Source of the DNA: Glycomyces arizonensis DSM 44726
GTDB taxonomy: Bacteria > Actinomycetota > Actinomycetes > Mycobacteriales > Micromonosporaceae
Length of the DNA: 64,000 nt
NCBI RefSeq assembly: GCF_000482705.1
Contig: NZ_AXWO01000003.1
Span: forward strand, 248,001-312,000
Reading direction: 5' to 3'
In this document: positions 1-10,500 of the stretch, piece by piece
Numbering within the stretch: position 1 is the stretch's first letter
Layout: every line of letters starts with the position of its first letter
Notes under the pieces: generated by a model
Databases searched by the model: none
What the model saw: only the letters and a program-made list of their open reading frames with translations
What the model was told of the DNA's origin: nothing
Made by a program: the position numbers and the translations under genes

Positions 1-657
1 GGCATCGAGCCGCTTGTCGATCTCGGTGTCCACGCGGGAGACGAAGAACGAGGCCACCGACTGGATGGTGCTCAGGTCGTGGCCCGCCTCGCGGGCGGCC
101 TCCATTCCCGCCAGGAACGCCTCCATGACCTCCCGGTAGCGGTCCAGCGAGAAGATCAGCGTCACGTTCACGCTGATCCCGGCGGCCAGCGTCGCGGTGA
201 TGGCCGGCAGGCCCTCCTTGGTGGCGGGGATCTTGATCATCAGGTTGGGGCGGTCGACCGCCCACCACAGCGCCTTCGCCTCGGCGATCGTCGTCGCCGC
301 GTCGTGCGCCAGTCGCGGGTCCACCTCGAGCGAGACGCGCCCGTCGGTGCCGCTGTCGCTCTCGTAGGCCTCCCGCAGGACGTCGCACGCCCAGCGGATG
401 TCGTAGGTGGTGATCGAGCGGACCGCCTCCTCGACCTTCACCTTGCGGCGGGCGAGCTCGGCGATCTGCTCGTCGTAGGCCCCGCCCTTGGAGACGGCCT
501 TGGCGAAGATCGTCGGGTTCGACGTCACCCCCACCAGGCTGCGGGTGTCGATGAGCTCGGCGAGATTGCCGCTCTCGAGCCGCTCGCGCGAGATGTCGTC
601 GAGCCACACCGAGATGCCGGCCGCCGACAGGGCGGCGAGGTTCTGATTGGTGCTCAC
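1..657 (-). CDS. tal: Transaldolase (3' part cut off by window edge)
   Basis: Transaldolase moves a dihydroxyacetone unit between sedoheptulose 7-phosphate and glyceraldehyde 3-phosphate in the cytosolic non-oxidative pentose phosphate pathway. The 219 visible residues include [12 protein letters not shown] near residue 45 and [11 protein letters not shown], whose lysine forms the Schiff base. The actinobacterial enzyme is usually about 370 residues, so roughly 150 C-terminal residues lie outside the window. The GTG start at 657 follows a good GGAGGA ribosome site. The gene lies 51 bp downstream of tkt on the same strand and is probably cotranscribed with it. Confidence 0.96.
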   Translation of the reverse strand, partial: MSTNQNLAALSAAGISVWLDDISRERLESGNLAELIDTRSLVGVTSNPTIFAKAVSKGGAYDEQIAELARRKVKVEEAVRSITTYDIRWACDVLREAYESDSGTDGRVSLEVDPRLAHDAATTIAEAKALWWAVDRPNLMIKIPATKEGLPAITATLAAGISVNVTLIFSLDRYREVMEAFLAGMEAAREAGHDLSTIQSVASFFVSRVDTEIDKRLDA

Positions 658-708
658 TGGTTCCTCCAGCCGATCTGGATAGTCCTCTGTGGCTTTAAAA
701 CTGGTTTC

Positions 709-2784
709 CTACTGTGCCTTCTTGATGGACGAGCGGGCCGCGTCGGCCACGGCCTCGGCGGTGATCCCGAACTCCTGGTACAGCCGCTCGTACGGCGCCG
801 AGGCCCCGAAGTGCTCCAGGGAGACGCTGACGCCCGCGTCGCCGACCAGGTCGCGCCACGGCATGGCGATCCCGGCCTCGACCGAGACGCGCGCCTTGAC
901 GTAGCCGGGCAGCACCGACTCGCGGTAGGCCTCGTCCTGGGCGTCGAACCACTCGCGGCACGGCATCGAGACCACGCGGGCCTTCACGCCGTCGGCGGCG
1001 AGGGCCTCGGCGGCCTGGACGGCCAGCTGCACCTCGGAGCCGGTGCCGATGAGGATCACGTCGGGCGTGCCCTCGGTGTCGGCCAGGACGTAGCCGCCCT
1101 TCGCGGCGCCCTCGGCGGAGGCGTACTTCGAACGGTCGAACGTCGGCACGGCCTGGCGGGTGAGCGCCAGCGCGGCCGGGCGCTCGGCGCTCTCCAGCAC
1201 GGTCTTCCAGACCACGGCGGTCTCGTTGGCGTCGCCGGGACGGACGACGTCGAGGCCCGGGATGGCGCGCAGCGCCGCCAGGTGCTCGACCGGCTGGTGG
1301 GTCGGGCCGTCCTCGCCCAGACCGATGGAGTCGTGCGTCCACACGAACGTCACCGGCGTCTTCATCAGGGCCGCCAGGCGCACCGCCGGGCGCATGTAGT
1401 CGGAGAACACCAGGAACGTGCCGCCGTACGGGCGGGTGGGGCCGTGCAGCTTGATGCCGTTGAGGATCGCGCCCATCGCGTGCTCGCGGATGCCGAAGTG
1501 GAGGGTGCGGCCGTACGGGTTGCCGGGGAACTTCTTGCTCTGGCGCTCCTCGGGCAGGAACGACGGCTCGCCGGTCATCGTGGTGTTGTTCGACCCGGCC
1601 AGGTCGGCCGAGCCGCCCCACAGCTCGGGCAGCACCGGCGCGAGCGCCTCGAGCACCTTGCCCGAGGCCGCGCGGGTGGCGACGCCCTTCTCGGACGCCT
1701 CGAACTCGGGCAGCGCGGCCGCGAAGTCCGCCGGGAGCTCACCGGCCCACAGGCGGTCGTGCAGGGCCTTGTTCGCCGGGTTGGCCGCGGCCCACTCGTC
1801 GAAGCCGGTCTGCCAGGCCGCGCGGGCGCTCTGGCCGCGCTCGACGGCGCCGCGCGTGTACGCCACGACCTCGTCGGCCACGGCGAAGGACTCGGCCGGG
1901 TCGAAGCCCAGGGCCTCCTTGGTGGCGGCCAGCTCGTCGGCGCCGAGCTTGGAGCCGTGGATGCCGCCGGTGTTCTGCTTGTTCGGGGCGGGCCAGCCGA
2001 TGATGGTCTTCAGGACGATCAGGCTCGGCTTCCCGGTCTCGGCCTTCGCGGTCTCGAGCGCCTCGTACAGGGCCTTCGGGTCCTCCTTGTACCGGGCGCC
2101 GGCGCGCCAGTCGACGGTCTGGACGTGCCAGCCGTAGGCCTCGTAGCGGGCCGCGACGTCCTCGGAGAGGGCGATGTTCGTGTCGTCCTCGATCGAGATC
2201 TCGTTGGAGTCGTAGATCAGGACCAGGTTGCCCAGCTGCTGGGTGCCCGCGACGGCCGAGGCCTCGTGGGTCACGCCCTCCTCGATGTCGCCGTCGGAGG
2301 CCAGCACGTACACGTGGTGGTCGAACGGGCTGGCGCCCTCCTCGGCCGAGGGGTCGAACAGGCCCCGCTCGCGGCGCGCCGCCATCGCCATGCCGACCGC
2401 CGTGGCCAGGCCCTGGCCGAGCGGCCCGGTGGTGGTCTCCACGCCCGCGGTGTGCCCGTGCTCGGGGTGCCCGGGAGTGAGCGAGCCCCACTGGCGCAGC
2501 TGCTTCAAGTCCTCCAGCGCCAGGCCGTACCCGGACAGGTAGAGCTGCACGTACAGGGTCAGGCTGGAGTGCCCGCAGGACAGCACGAAGCGGTCGCGGC
2601 CCTCCCAGTCCGGCTCGCTCGGGTCGTGCCGCATCACCTTCTGGAACAGGGTGTGGGCGACGGGAGCGAGGCTCATGGCCGTCCCAGGGTGGCCGTTGCC
2701 GGCCTTCTCGACCGCGTCGGCGGCCAGCAGCCGCGCCGTGTCAACCGCTTTCTGGTCGAGATCGGTCCACTCGAACTGTGCCAC
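709..2784 (-). CDS. tkt: Transketolase
   Basis: Thiamine-diphosphate transketolase transfers two-carbon units between sugar phosphates in the pentose phosphate pathway. The predicted protein is 691 residues, normal for the family. Visible marks are NGHPGTAMSLAP near the N-terminus, the ThDP/Mg motif SDGDIEEGVTHEA followed by IYDSNEISIED, and the pyrimidine domain with GIREHAMGAILNG. I chose the GTG at 2784 because AAGGAG lies 7 nt upstream and the family begins close to this point; an in-frame ATG at 2826 adds 14 residues with no family support. It is followed by tal and is divergent from ctaB, a conserved actinobacterial arrangement. Confidence 0.97.
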   Translation of the reverse strand: MAQFEWTDLDQKAVDTARLLAADAVEKAGNGHPGTAMSLAPVAHTLFQKVMRHDPSEPDWEGRDRFVLSCGHSSLTLYVQLYLSGYGLALEDLKQLRQWGSLTPGHPEHGHTAGVETTTGPLGQGLATAVGMAMAARRERGLFDPSAEEGASPFDHHVYVLASDGDIEEGVTHEASAVAGTQQLGNLVLIYDSNEISIEDDTNIALSEDVAARYEAYGWHVQTVDWRAGARYKEDPKALYEALETAKAETGKPSLIVLKTIIGWPAPNKQNTGGIHGSKLGADELAATKEALGFDPAESFAVADEVVAYTRGAVERGQSARAAWQTGFDEWAAANPANKALHDRLWAGELPADFAAALPEFEASEKGVATRAASGKVLEALAPVLPELWGGSADLAGSNNTTMTGEPSFLPEERQSKKFPGNPYGRTLHFGIREHAMGAILNGIKLHGPTRPYGGTFLVFSDYMRPAVRLAALMKTPVTFVWTHDSIGLGEDGPTHQPVEHLAALRAIPGLDVVRPGDANETAVVWKTVLESAERPAALALTRQAVPTFDRSKYASAEGAAKGGYVLADTEGTPDVILIGTGSEVQLAVQAAEALAADGVKARVVSMPCREWFDAQDEAYRESVLPGYVKARVSVEAGIAMPWRDLVGDAGVSVSLEHFGASAPYERLYQEFGITAEAVADAARSSIKKAQ

Positions 2785-2983
2785 TGCGATACTCCTTGAT
2801 ACTCGTCGCGTTCGGGCCATAGGCATCTGCCTTTCGACCCTACATACACAGGCTGAACTTTATGCGCAGTCTCTCGGAGGGCGAAATTCGAACTCTTGTG
2901 AACCCGCACACGAGCAAGTCTCCCACGATGAAGGCGCAGCTAGGGGCCCTCGGCCCGGGCCCCGGTCACAGCCGGGCGGCCCG

Positions 2984-2989
2984 TAGGGT
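2984..2989 (+). promoter_or_regulatory. -10 box next to the ctaB start
   Basis: TAGGGT lies 5 nt before GTG 2995 and 8 nt before ATG 2998. A TANNNT hexamer this close to the start, with no clear Shine-Dalgarno site, suggests a leaderless transcript. No convincing -35 hexamer was found. Confidence 0.45.
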
Positions 2990-2997
2990 GGGCCGTG

Positions 2998-3984
2998 ATG
3001 AACGAGGACCCGACCCGAGCCGCCGCCGTCGCCCCCACGCCCGCCGCCCGACCCAGCATCCGAGTGCCCGCCGAGGACCCCCAGGACGAGGCCCGCCCCA
3101 GCCTGAAGGCCCGCATCGGCGGCTACGTGTCGCTGACCAAGCCGCGCATCGTCGAGCTGCTCCTCATCACCACCGTCCCCGCGATGCTCGTCGCCGCCCG
3201 CCAGGAGTTCGACGGCCTGCCGTCCCTGGCCGCCGTCGTCGCCACCATCATCGGCGGCGCGCTCGCCGCCGGGTCGGCCAACGCCATCAACTGCTACATC
3301 GACCGCGACATCGACCAGCTCATGCGCCGCACCTCCAGGCGCCCGCTGGCCAAGCAGCAGATTCCGCCGAAGAACGCCCTGATCTTCGGGCTCACCATCG
3401 GCACCGTCGCCGTCGCGGGCATGTGGGCCGTGGTCGGGCCGCTCGCCGCCGCCCTCACCTTCGGCGCGATCGTCTACTACGACGTCGTCTACACGATCTG
3501 GCTCAAGCGCACCACCCCGTACAACACGGTGTGGGGCGGGGCCTGCGGCGCCGCACCGGTCCTCATCGGCTGGGCCGCCGTCACCGGCCACATGTCGTGG
3601 ATGGCGTGGGTGCTGTTCGCGATCGTGTTCCTGTGGCAGCCGCCGCACTTCTACGTCCTGGCCATGAAGTTCAAGGACGACTACGCCGCCGCGGGCATCC
3701 CGATGCTCCCGACCGTGGCCCCCGCCAAGCGCGTCGCGGTCGAGTCGGTCGTCTACGCCTGGCTGACCCTGGCCGTCTCGGTGGTCCCGTTCTGGCTCGG
3801 CTCGACCTGGCTGTATCTGGCCGTGGCCGTCATCACCGGCGGGCTGTTCGTCCTCGAGTCCCACAAGCTCCTCGCCCGCGTTAACCGCGGCGAGGACCCC
3901 AAGCCGATGCGGCTGTTCCACTGGTCCACCAGCTACCTCACGCTGCTGTTCCTGGCCCTCGCGGTCGACTCGTTCCTGATGTAG
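2998..3984 (+). CDS. ctaB: Protoheme IX farnesyltransferase (heme O synthase)
   Basis: This integral membrane UbiA-family prenyltransferase adds a farnesyl group to heme B to give heme O, the step before CtaA makes heme A for cytochrome c oxidase. The protein is about 328 residues. The first Asp-rich motif is visible in [18 protein letters not shown], followed by the family block [22 protein letters not shown] and multiple hydrophobic segments. An extra N-terminal stretch of about 40 residues rich in Ala and Pro precedes the first membrane helix. GTG 2995 and ATG 2998 are both possible starts. The gene is divergent from tkt. Its usual partner ctaA lies about 25 kb away here. Confidence 0.97.
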   Translation: MNEDPTRAAAVAPTPAARPSIRVPAEDPQDEARPSLKARIGGYVSLTKPRIVELLLITTVPAMLVAARQEFDGLPSLAAVVATIIGGALAAGSANAINCYIDRDIDQLMRRTSRRPLAKQQIPPKNALIFGLTIGTVAVAGMWAVVGPLAAALTFGAIVYYDVVYTIWLKRTTPYNTVWGGACGAAPVLIGWAAVTGHMSWMAWVLFAIVFLWQPPHFYVLAMKFKDDYAAAGIPMLPTVAPAKRVAVESVVYAWLTLAVSVVPFWLGSTWLYLAVAVITGGLFVLESHKLLARVNRGEDPKPMRLFHWSTSYLTLLFLALAVDSFLM

Positions 3985-4031
3985 CGGTCGCCGGATCGCA
4001 ACGGGCCGTTCGAAAGTCCCGTACGACGGCA

Positions 4032-4053
4032 TGTCGGTCGCGCCGCCTAGGCT
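4032..4053 (+). promoter_or_regulatory. Promoter block of DUF4132 gene 1
   Basis: TGTCG at 4032-4036, then 11 nt, then TAGGCT at 4048-4053. The -10 box ends 7 nt before ATG 4061, so the transcript is probably leaderless. The same TGTCG-N11-TANGCT arrangement precedes the two other DUF4132 genes. Confidence 0.6.
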
Positions 4054-4060
4054 CGGCCGC

Positions 4061-7000
4061 ATGAACCACTCCGACAACACCGGTGGCACCGCCGACGAGG
4101 ACCGCCTCCGCCTCCCCGAGAGCTGGCGTCGGCACGTGCTGCCCTGGCGCGGCCGCGACGCCGCGAACAGCGCCGACCTCGACACCGAGATCGACCCCGC
4201 CGCGTCCGAGGCGGTGGCCCGGCGGATCGAGGAGTTCCGGCCGCTCATCGAGAGGGCCATGGCCAAGGGCGGCAGCGCCGAGCACTACATCCCGCTGGTG
4301 AAGGACCACCTCGAAGGCCGACCGAACCCGGCCGGGGCCGCCGCCCTGGCGCAGATGCTGGAGAGCACCGACTACCGCAAGGCCGACCCCGCCGGGCGGC
4401 GGCGGCATCTCGACGCCTGGCTCACCGACCACGGTCTCGCCTTCGCCACCGCCGCCGTCCTGGAGTCGTCGATGATGCACGGCTACCCGCTCAAGGAATC
4501 CTCCTACCTCTCCTGGCCCATCAGCTCCTACAGCTACCTGTACCAGCACGAGGTCTGGAAGGACCTCCAGGGATCGCTGCTGCGCATCCGCTCGCTCCTC
4601 GCCCTGGCCCCCGAGTCGGAATACCGCGAGATCGTCGCCGCGATCGACCCCCTCCGCACCGATGCGGAGCGGCGCATCGCCGCCGCGCTCCTGATGCCGA
4701 CCGAAGCGGCCTGGGTCAAGGACGCCTGCGACGCGCTCGACGGCTACTTCAGCCACCAGGGCGACGACTGGCCGATGTGGTCCTTCGCGGCCGCCCCCGA
4801 ATACCTCGGCCTGTTCCGAAGGCGCCACGTCGAGACCGATCACATCGACGCGCGCAACCTCGCCCCGCTGCTCGCCGGGCTGGGAACCGGTGCGCTGCCG
4901 TTCCTGACCAGCGCCCTGGAATGGGGCTTCGGGAGGCTCTCCAAACCGGCCCGCGCCGCCCTGCTGACCGCGATCGGGCTGCTGCCCTCGGACGAGGCCA
5001 CCGGTCACCTGATCGACAAGCTGGAGCTGTCCGGCGCGCTGAGCGCGGTCATCGACGTCGCCGAGCGGTTCCCCCACCGCACCCTCCGGGTCGTCGCGGC
5101 TCGGCTCGACGGCGCCGATCCGGCAATGCGAGCCCGACTCACGGGCGTCGTCAAGTCCTCCCCGGCACTGAACGCGGCGCTGCCCGCCGCCGACGAGCGG
5201 ACCCGCGAAGCGATCGCCGCGCTCGTCGACGAACCGGGCCGCGTACCCGACGCCCCCGCCGAGGCGCTGCCGCCGCTGCTGGCCGCCCCGCCGTGGACCG
5301 CCAAGCGCCGCAGGCCGAAACCGGTCGTCGTCGACGGCCTCGAGGCGTCCGGTGCGACGCGACTGGTCTGGGCCGACGGCGAACGGGAGCGCTGGGCCTC
5401 GCTGGAGCACGACTACTACTCGCGGTACTGCGGCGAAGACTGGTGGAAGGACGAAGCCGCAAAGGCGGTGAAGCACGACCGCGCCACCGACTACACGCGC
5501 GTACTCGCCTACGCGCCCATGGAGATCGCCGCATCCCTGCCGACCGAGGCGCGGGAGCGGTTCGGCTTCCCGCACGCGGTCGGGGACCTCCAGGCCATCC
5601 TCGGACGCTTCGGCACCGAGGTGGCCGACCGGATCGTGGAGCTGATCGCCGTCGAAAGCGTCCACCACAAGGCACTGCCGCCCATCGTGAGCCCGGCGGC
5701 CGCCCGGCTCGCCGCCGACTGGCTGGCCCGCCTCAAGTCGGCGCGCGCCAGCGCGGCGGCCTGGTTCGACCGCAACGGCCGCGAGGGCGCCCCGATGCTC
5801 GTCCCCGACGCGCTGGGCACCGGCAAGCGGGCCCGCCGCTCCGCCGAGGCCGCCCTCGCCTACGTGGCGAGGCGCCACGGCGCGGACGTCGTCCTCGCCG
5901 CCGCCGAATCTTACGGCGAGACGGCTCTCGAGGCGGTGCGCGCCCTGCTCGACGCCGACCCGCTGGACCCGCGCGAGGCGAAGCTCCCCAAGACCCCCGC
6001 GTGGGCCGAGGCCGCCATGCTGCCGCAGGTGCTCCTCAAGGGGCGGCGGGCGGCCCTGCCGCCCGCGTCGGTCGGGCACCTGACCACCGTGCTCGCCATC
6101 GACAAGCCCGAATTCCCCTACGCCGGAGTCGACGTCGTCGCCGAGGCCTGCGACGGCGACTCCCTGCGCGACTTCTCCTGGGCGCTGTTCGAGCAGTGGA
6201 TCGCCGTCGGAGGCCCCGCCAAGGAAGGATGGGCGTTCACCCAGCTCGCGCACTTCGCCGACGAGGAGACCATCAGGGAACTCGCCGAGATGGTCCGCGT
6301 GTGGCCCGGACAGCGCCAGCACAAGCGGGCCGTCACCGGGCTCGAAGTGCTCGGCGCGATCGGCTCGGAGAGCGCGCTGCGAGCCATCCACGTGATCTCC
6401 AGGAAGGTCAAGTTCAAGGGGATCAAGCAGGAGGCCAAGTGGCAGATCGACGCGATCGCCGAGGGACTCGGCCTCACCGTCGACCAGCTCGCCGACCGCC
6501 TCGTGCCCGACTTCGGGCTCGATGACGGGACGAGCCTGGTCCTCGACTACGGCCCCCGCCGGTTCACCGTCGGCTTCGACGAGCAGCTGAAGCCGTTCGT
6601 CGCCGACGAGGGCGGCAAGCCGCTGGGGCGCCTGCCCAAGCCCGGCGCGAAGGACGACGCCGAGCTCGCCGAGGCCGCCTACGAGCGGTTCGCGCAGCTG
6701 AGGAAGGAGCTCCGCACGGTCGCGAAGGAGCAGGTGCGCAGGTGTGAGCGGGCCATGGTCGACCAGCGCGCCTGGACGGTGCCCGAGTTCGGGGAGTTCT
6801 TCGTCGACCACCCGCTCATGCGGCACCTGGCCCGCCGCCTCGTCTGGCTCGCCGAGTCGGACGGCGAGCGGCGCGGTTTCCGGCTCGCCGAGGACACGAC
6901 CGTCACCGACGTCGAGGACGACGGGTTCGAGCTGCCCGGCGACGCCGTGATCCGCCTGGCGCACCCCGTCATGCTGGGGGACCGGCTCGCGACCTGGAGC

Positions 7001-7432
7001 GAGCTGTTCGCCGACTACGAGATCCTCCAGCCGTTCAAGCAGCTCGCGCGCCCGATCCCCGCCTTCACCGACGAGGAGCTGAAGACCGGCCGGATCACCC
7101 GCTTCGACGGCGCGACGCTCAAGTCCGGCAGCGTCATCGGCCTGGCGACCCACTGGGGCTGGGAGCGCCCCGCCTCCGACGGCTTCTGGGTCGAACCGGG
7201 CCTCCACCGCCCGCTCCCGGCGGGCGGATTCGTCGTCGTCTCGCTCGATCCCGGCGTCGAGAGCTACCTCGGCAGGATCGACTCCTCGCAGGTCCAGACC
7301 GTGCGCGCGGTGCGCCTGTCCGCCACCGCGGACTACGGCGAGGACTCCGGCGGCGCCCACCCGACCGACATCGACGCGCTCACCGCCGCCGAAGTGCTCG
7401 GCGACCTCGCCCGCGTCACGGGGACCGCCTGA
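4061..7432 (+). CDS. DUF4132 domain protein, paralogue 1
   Basis: Large cytoplasmic protein of 1123 residues with no signal peptide or membrane segment. The C-terminal DUF4132 domain spans roughly residues 825-1010: DYGPRRFTVGFDEQLKPFV, LPKPGAKDD, then FADYEILQPFKQLARP. The long N-terminal part is helical with HEAT/ARM-like segments such as LEVLGAIGSESAL; no catalytic motif was recognised. I chose ATG 4061 rather than ATG 4031 because all three paralogues then begin with a short tail before R/D/H-L-x-LP-x-W, and a -10 box sits between the two ATGs. The E. coli relative is YehI (MolR), whose function is unclear. The gene is the first of three paralogues upstream of a MoxR/VWA cluster. Confidence 0.85.
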   Translation: MNHSDNTGGTADEDRLRLPESWRRHVLPWRGRDAANSADLDTEIDPAASEAVARRIEEFRPLIERAMAKGGSAEHYIPLVKDHLEGRPNPAGAAALAQMLESTDYRKADPAGRRRHLDAWLTDHGLAFATAAVLESSMMHGYPLKESSYLSWPISSYSYLYQHEVWKDLQGSLLRIRSLLALAPESEYREIVAAIDPLRTDAERRIAAALLMPTEAAWVKDACDALDGYFSHQGDDWPMWSFAAAPEYLGLFRRRHVETDHIDARNLAPLLAGLGTGALPFLTSALEWGFGRLSKPARAALLTAIGLLPSDEATGHLIDKLELSGALSAVIDVAERFPHRTLRVVAARLDGADPAMRARLTGVVKSSPALNAALPAADERTREAIAALVDEPGRVPDAPAEALPPLLAAPPWTAKRRRPKPVVVDGLEASGATRLVWADGERERWASLEHDYYSRYCGEDWWKDEAAKAVKHDRATDYTRVLAYAPMEIAASLPTEARERFGFPHAVGDLQAILGRFGTEVADRIVELIAVESVHHKALPPIVSPAAARLAADWLARLKSARASAAAWFDRNGREGAPMLVPDALGTGKRARRSAEAALAYVARRHGADVVLAAAESYGETALEAVRALLDADPLDPREAKLPKTPAWAEAAMLPQVLLKGRRAALPPASVGHLTTVLAIDKPEFPYAGVDVVAEACDGDSLRDFSWALFEQWIAVGGPAKEGWAFTQLAHFADEETIRELAEMVRVWPGQRQHKRAVTGLEVLGAIGSESALRAIHVISRKVKFKGIKQEAKWQIDAIAEGLGLTVDQLADRLVPDFGLDDGTSLVLDYGPRRFTVGFDEQLKPFVADEGGKPLGRLPKPGAKDDAELAEAAYERFAQLRKELRTVAKEQVRRCERAMVDQRAWTVPEFGEFFVDHPLMRHLARRLVWLAESDGERRGFRLAEDTTVTDVEDDGFELPGDAVIRLAHPVMLGDRLATWSELFADYEILQPFKQLARPIPAFTDEELKTGRITRFDGATLKSGSVIGLATHWGWERPASDGFWVEPGLHRPLPAGGFVVVSLDPGVESYLGRIDSSQVQTVRAVRLSATADYGEDSGGAHPTDIDALTAAEVLGDLARVTGTA

Positions 7433-7436
7433 CGCG

Positions 7437-7482
7437 CGCCGCGGCGGCCGTGTTCCATAGTGGAAATACGGCCGCCGCGGCG
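7437..7482. terminator. Strong hairpin between DUF4132 genes 1 and 2
   Basis: Two perfect 15-nt arms (7437-7451 and 7468-7482, CGCCGCGGCGGCCGT and its complement) enclose a smaller TTCCA/TGGAA stem. It starts 5 nt after the stop codon of gene 1 and ends 12 nt before the promoter block of gene 2. This fits a terminator that insulates the two genes. Confidence 0.7.
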
Positions 7483-7494
7483 AACCGCCCGCGA

Positions 7495-7516
7495 TGTCGT
7501 ACCGGTTTCCTAAGCT
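7495..7516 (+). promoter_or_regulatory. Promoter block of DUF4132 gene 2
   Basis: TGTCG at 7495-7499, 11 nt, then TAAGCT at 7511-7516, which ends exactly 7 nt before ATG 7524. The block is nearly identical to the one before gene 3: both read TGTCG-n-ACCGG-n-T-n-CC-TANGCT. Confidence 0.65.
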
Positions 7517-7523
7517 GGCGACC

Positions 7524-10500
7524 ATGACCGAAACCCCGACGCCGTCGCTCCCCGACGAGCACCGACTGGACCTCCCCGCCGACTGGAGCCGGTACCTGCC
7601 CCTGCGGCGCGGCCAGGGCCGCCGCGGGATCGAAGCCGACCTCGCCCGCGCCGAGCGCACCCGCTCGCGGCTCTCGGCGGACCTCGAGGAGATCGTGCGG
7701 ATCCTCGAACTGGAGCCGAACGAGGGCTGCCGGGACGAGGGGCTGGCGTTCGCGGACGGGGAGCCCCACCCGTTCGGCGCGGCGGTGGTCGGCGTGATCG
7801 CCCAGCACATGCGCGCCGCCCACCGGGTGACGCCGTTCGACTTCTTCAACCTGGTGCTGGCCGACCACGGCCCGGCCGTCGCGGTGGCCGCCGCCGTGGA
7901 GTTCCTGGGCATGGTCCCCTCGTCGCGGCACGCCTCCGAAGGGCAGGTGGTGGTCCACTGGGCGAACCTGAACGGCCTCGAGCACGCCTGGAAGCCGCTC
8001 CGCTCCCTCATCGGCGCCGTCAGGGACCTGGTGGCCGCCGTCCCCGACGCCGAATACGCTTCGATCACCGCGCTCGTGGACCTCAGCCGGGGCACCGCTG
8101 TCAAACGCCTGGCGGCGGCCGTCCTCGTCCCGGAGGAGACCGCATGGGTGAAGGAGGCCTGCGCCGAGTACACCCACGGCTACCAGCGGAACTTCGTCAC
8201 GCTCCTGCTGCTCCAAGCCGCGAGCGCGGCCGGGCACGCCGAGGGCGCCCTCGCCCTGTTCGCGCAGGCCTACCGCAGAAGCGCCGACTGGACGGCGCCG
8301 CTGGTGGCCGCGGCCGGGACCGACGCCCTGCCGCACCTCACCGACGCGCTGGGGTACCGGGGCAACGCGAGCGAACGCAAGGCGCTGCTCGCCGCCATCG
8401 CGGTGCTGCCCGACGACGAGGCGATGGCCCACCTCCTCGACCACCTCGGCGAACCCCAGGTCATCACGTTCGCGACCGAGGCCGCCGCCCGGTTCCCCCG
8501 TCGCGCGCTCCGCCTCGCCGCCGCCAGGGCCGCAGACGCCGCGAGCGAGGAGCGCAGGCGCCTGGCCGCGATCCTCCGCTCCGACCCGGTCCTGCTCGAG
8601 ACCGCGCTGCCGACGCTCGACCGGGAGACGAGGGACGCCGTCGCGGCCGTCGTCGAGACGGGCGGGCGCCTCCCCGGCGCGTCCGAGGCCGAACTCCCCG
8701 CCCTCCTGGCGAACCCGCCCTGGGCGAGGAAGGGCGGCAAGCGCAAGGGTCCCGTCGTCGACGGCCTGGTGCCGCCGCCGGTGAACCGCGTCGAACTGGA
8801 CGAGTCCGAACGCGTGGACTTCGAATGGCGGCGCTCGGGGCGGGACCAGGCCCACTTCGACGCCATGGACCGGCACTTCGGCCGGGACGGCTTCGACTAC
8901 ACCGAGTTCTTCGTCTTCGCGTCGGTCGAGCTCGCCAGGGCGCGGCTCGGCGACTGGCACGGCGAGACCGAGAGCACCTGGAGCGGGGAGCTCAAGGAGA
9001 TCCTCCACCGCCTCGGCCCCGAAGCGACCGACCCCGTCCTGAAGGCCATCGCGGCGGAACCGGCCTACCGCGGCGAGGCGATCCTGGGAATCGTGAGCCT
9101 CGGCGCCGCCCGCACGGCCGCCGACTGGCTCGTCCGGCGCAAGTCCAGCCGCCGCCTCGCCGCGCGGTGGCTGGAGCTGCACTCCGCCGACGCCGCGCTA
9201 CTGCTCATCCCCGACGCGCTCGGCGCGAAGCGGAAGGAGCGGACCGCCGCCGAGGCGGCCCTGCGGCACCTGACCGTGACGTCCGGACCAGGGGCCGTGC
9301 GCGAGGCGGCCGAGGCACACGGGCCCGAGGCCGCCGCCGCGATCGAGGAGCTGACCGGCCGCGACCCGCTGGACCCGGTCGGCAAGCGGCTCCCGAAGAC
9401 CGCCGAGCAGTTCGCCCCGGCGCTCTTCCCGCAGGTCCTCCTCAAGGGACGCGAGCGGGCCCTCCCGGAGTCCGCCGTCGCGCACCTCGTCACCGTGCTG
9501 TCCATCGCCACCCCCGACTACCCGTACGCCGGGATCGGCGTCGTCGCCGAGCATTGCGACCGCGAGTCGCTCGCCCGCTTCTCGTGGGCGGTCTTCGAGC
9601 ACTGGCTCAACCTCGGCGCGCCGCCCAAGCACGGCTGGGCGCTCACGCAGCTCGCCCACTTCGCCGACGACGACACCGTCCGCGACCTCACCGCGCACCT
9701 CCGCCGGTGGCCCGGCATGAACCACCACAGGCGGGCCCTCACCGGGCTGGAGGTCCTCGGCGCGATCGGCAGCGAGGCCGCCCTGCGCGCTGTTCACTCG
9801 ATCGCCGAGAAGTCCGAGTTCGAGGCGCTCCGCATGGAGGCGGACACCCAGATCCGCGCCGTCGCCGACGGACTCGGCCTGAGCTGCGACCAGCTCGCCG
9901 ACCGGCTCGTCCCCGACTTCGGGCTCGGCGAGGCGCAGACCCTGCTCATCGACTACGGGCCGCGCCGGTTCACCGTCGGCTTCGACGAGCAGCTCAAGCC
10001 CTTCGTCACCGACGACAAGGGCAAGCAGCGCAAGGCATTGCCGAAACCTGGCGTGAAGGACGACGAGGAGCTCGCCCAGCGCGGCAGGAAGCGGTTCACG
10101 CAGCTGAAGAAGGAGCTGCGGACCGTCTCGGCCGAGCAGGTCAAGCGCATGGAGCGGGCCATGGTCGAGGGCCGCACCTGGTCCGCGGAGGAGTTCCGCC
10201 GCCACGTCGCCGAGCACGCCCTGGTGTGGCACCTGGCGCACCGCCTGGTGTGGCTGGCCGACGCGGGCGGGAAGCGGACGGCGTTCCGCCTGGCCGAGGA
10301 CCGCAGCTGCGCCGACGTCGAAGAGGACGACGTGGCGCTGCCCGGCGACGCGGTGATCCGCCTGGCGCACCCGGTGCTGCTGGGGGAGCAGGTCGGGCGG
10401 TGGTCGGAGCTCTTCGCCGACTACGAGCTCCTGCAGCCGTTCGCCCAGTTGGCGCGGCCCGCGATGGCGTTCACGCCCGAGGAGGACGCGACCGGGCGCC

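Noticed and set aside
79-2799. 906-codon plus-strand open frame opposite tal and tkt
   Set aside because: It is antisense to two clearly conserved genes and its Arg/Gly/Val-rich translation matches no family. Long shadow frames are common at this GC content.
3938-8173. 1411-codon minus-strand open frame opposite two DUF4132 genes
   Set aside because: It crosses two genes and a terminator and has shadow-type composition.
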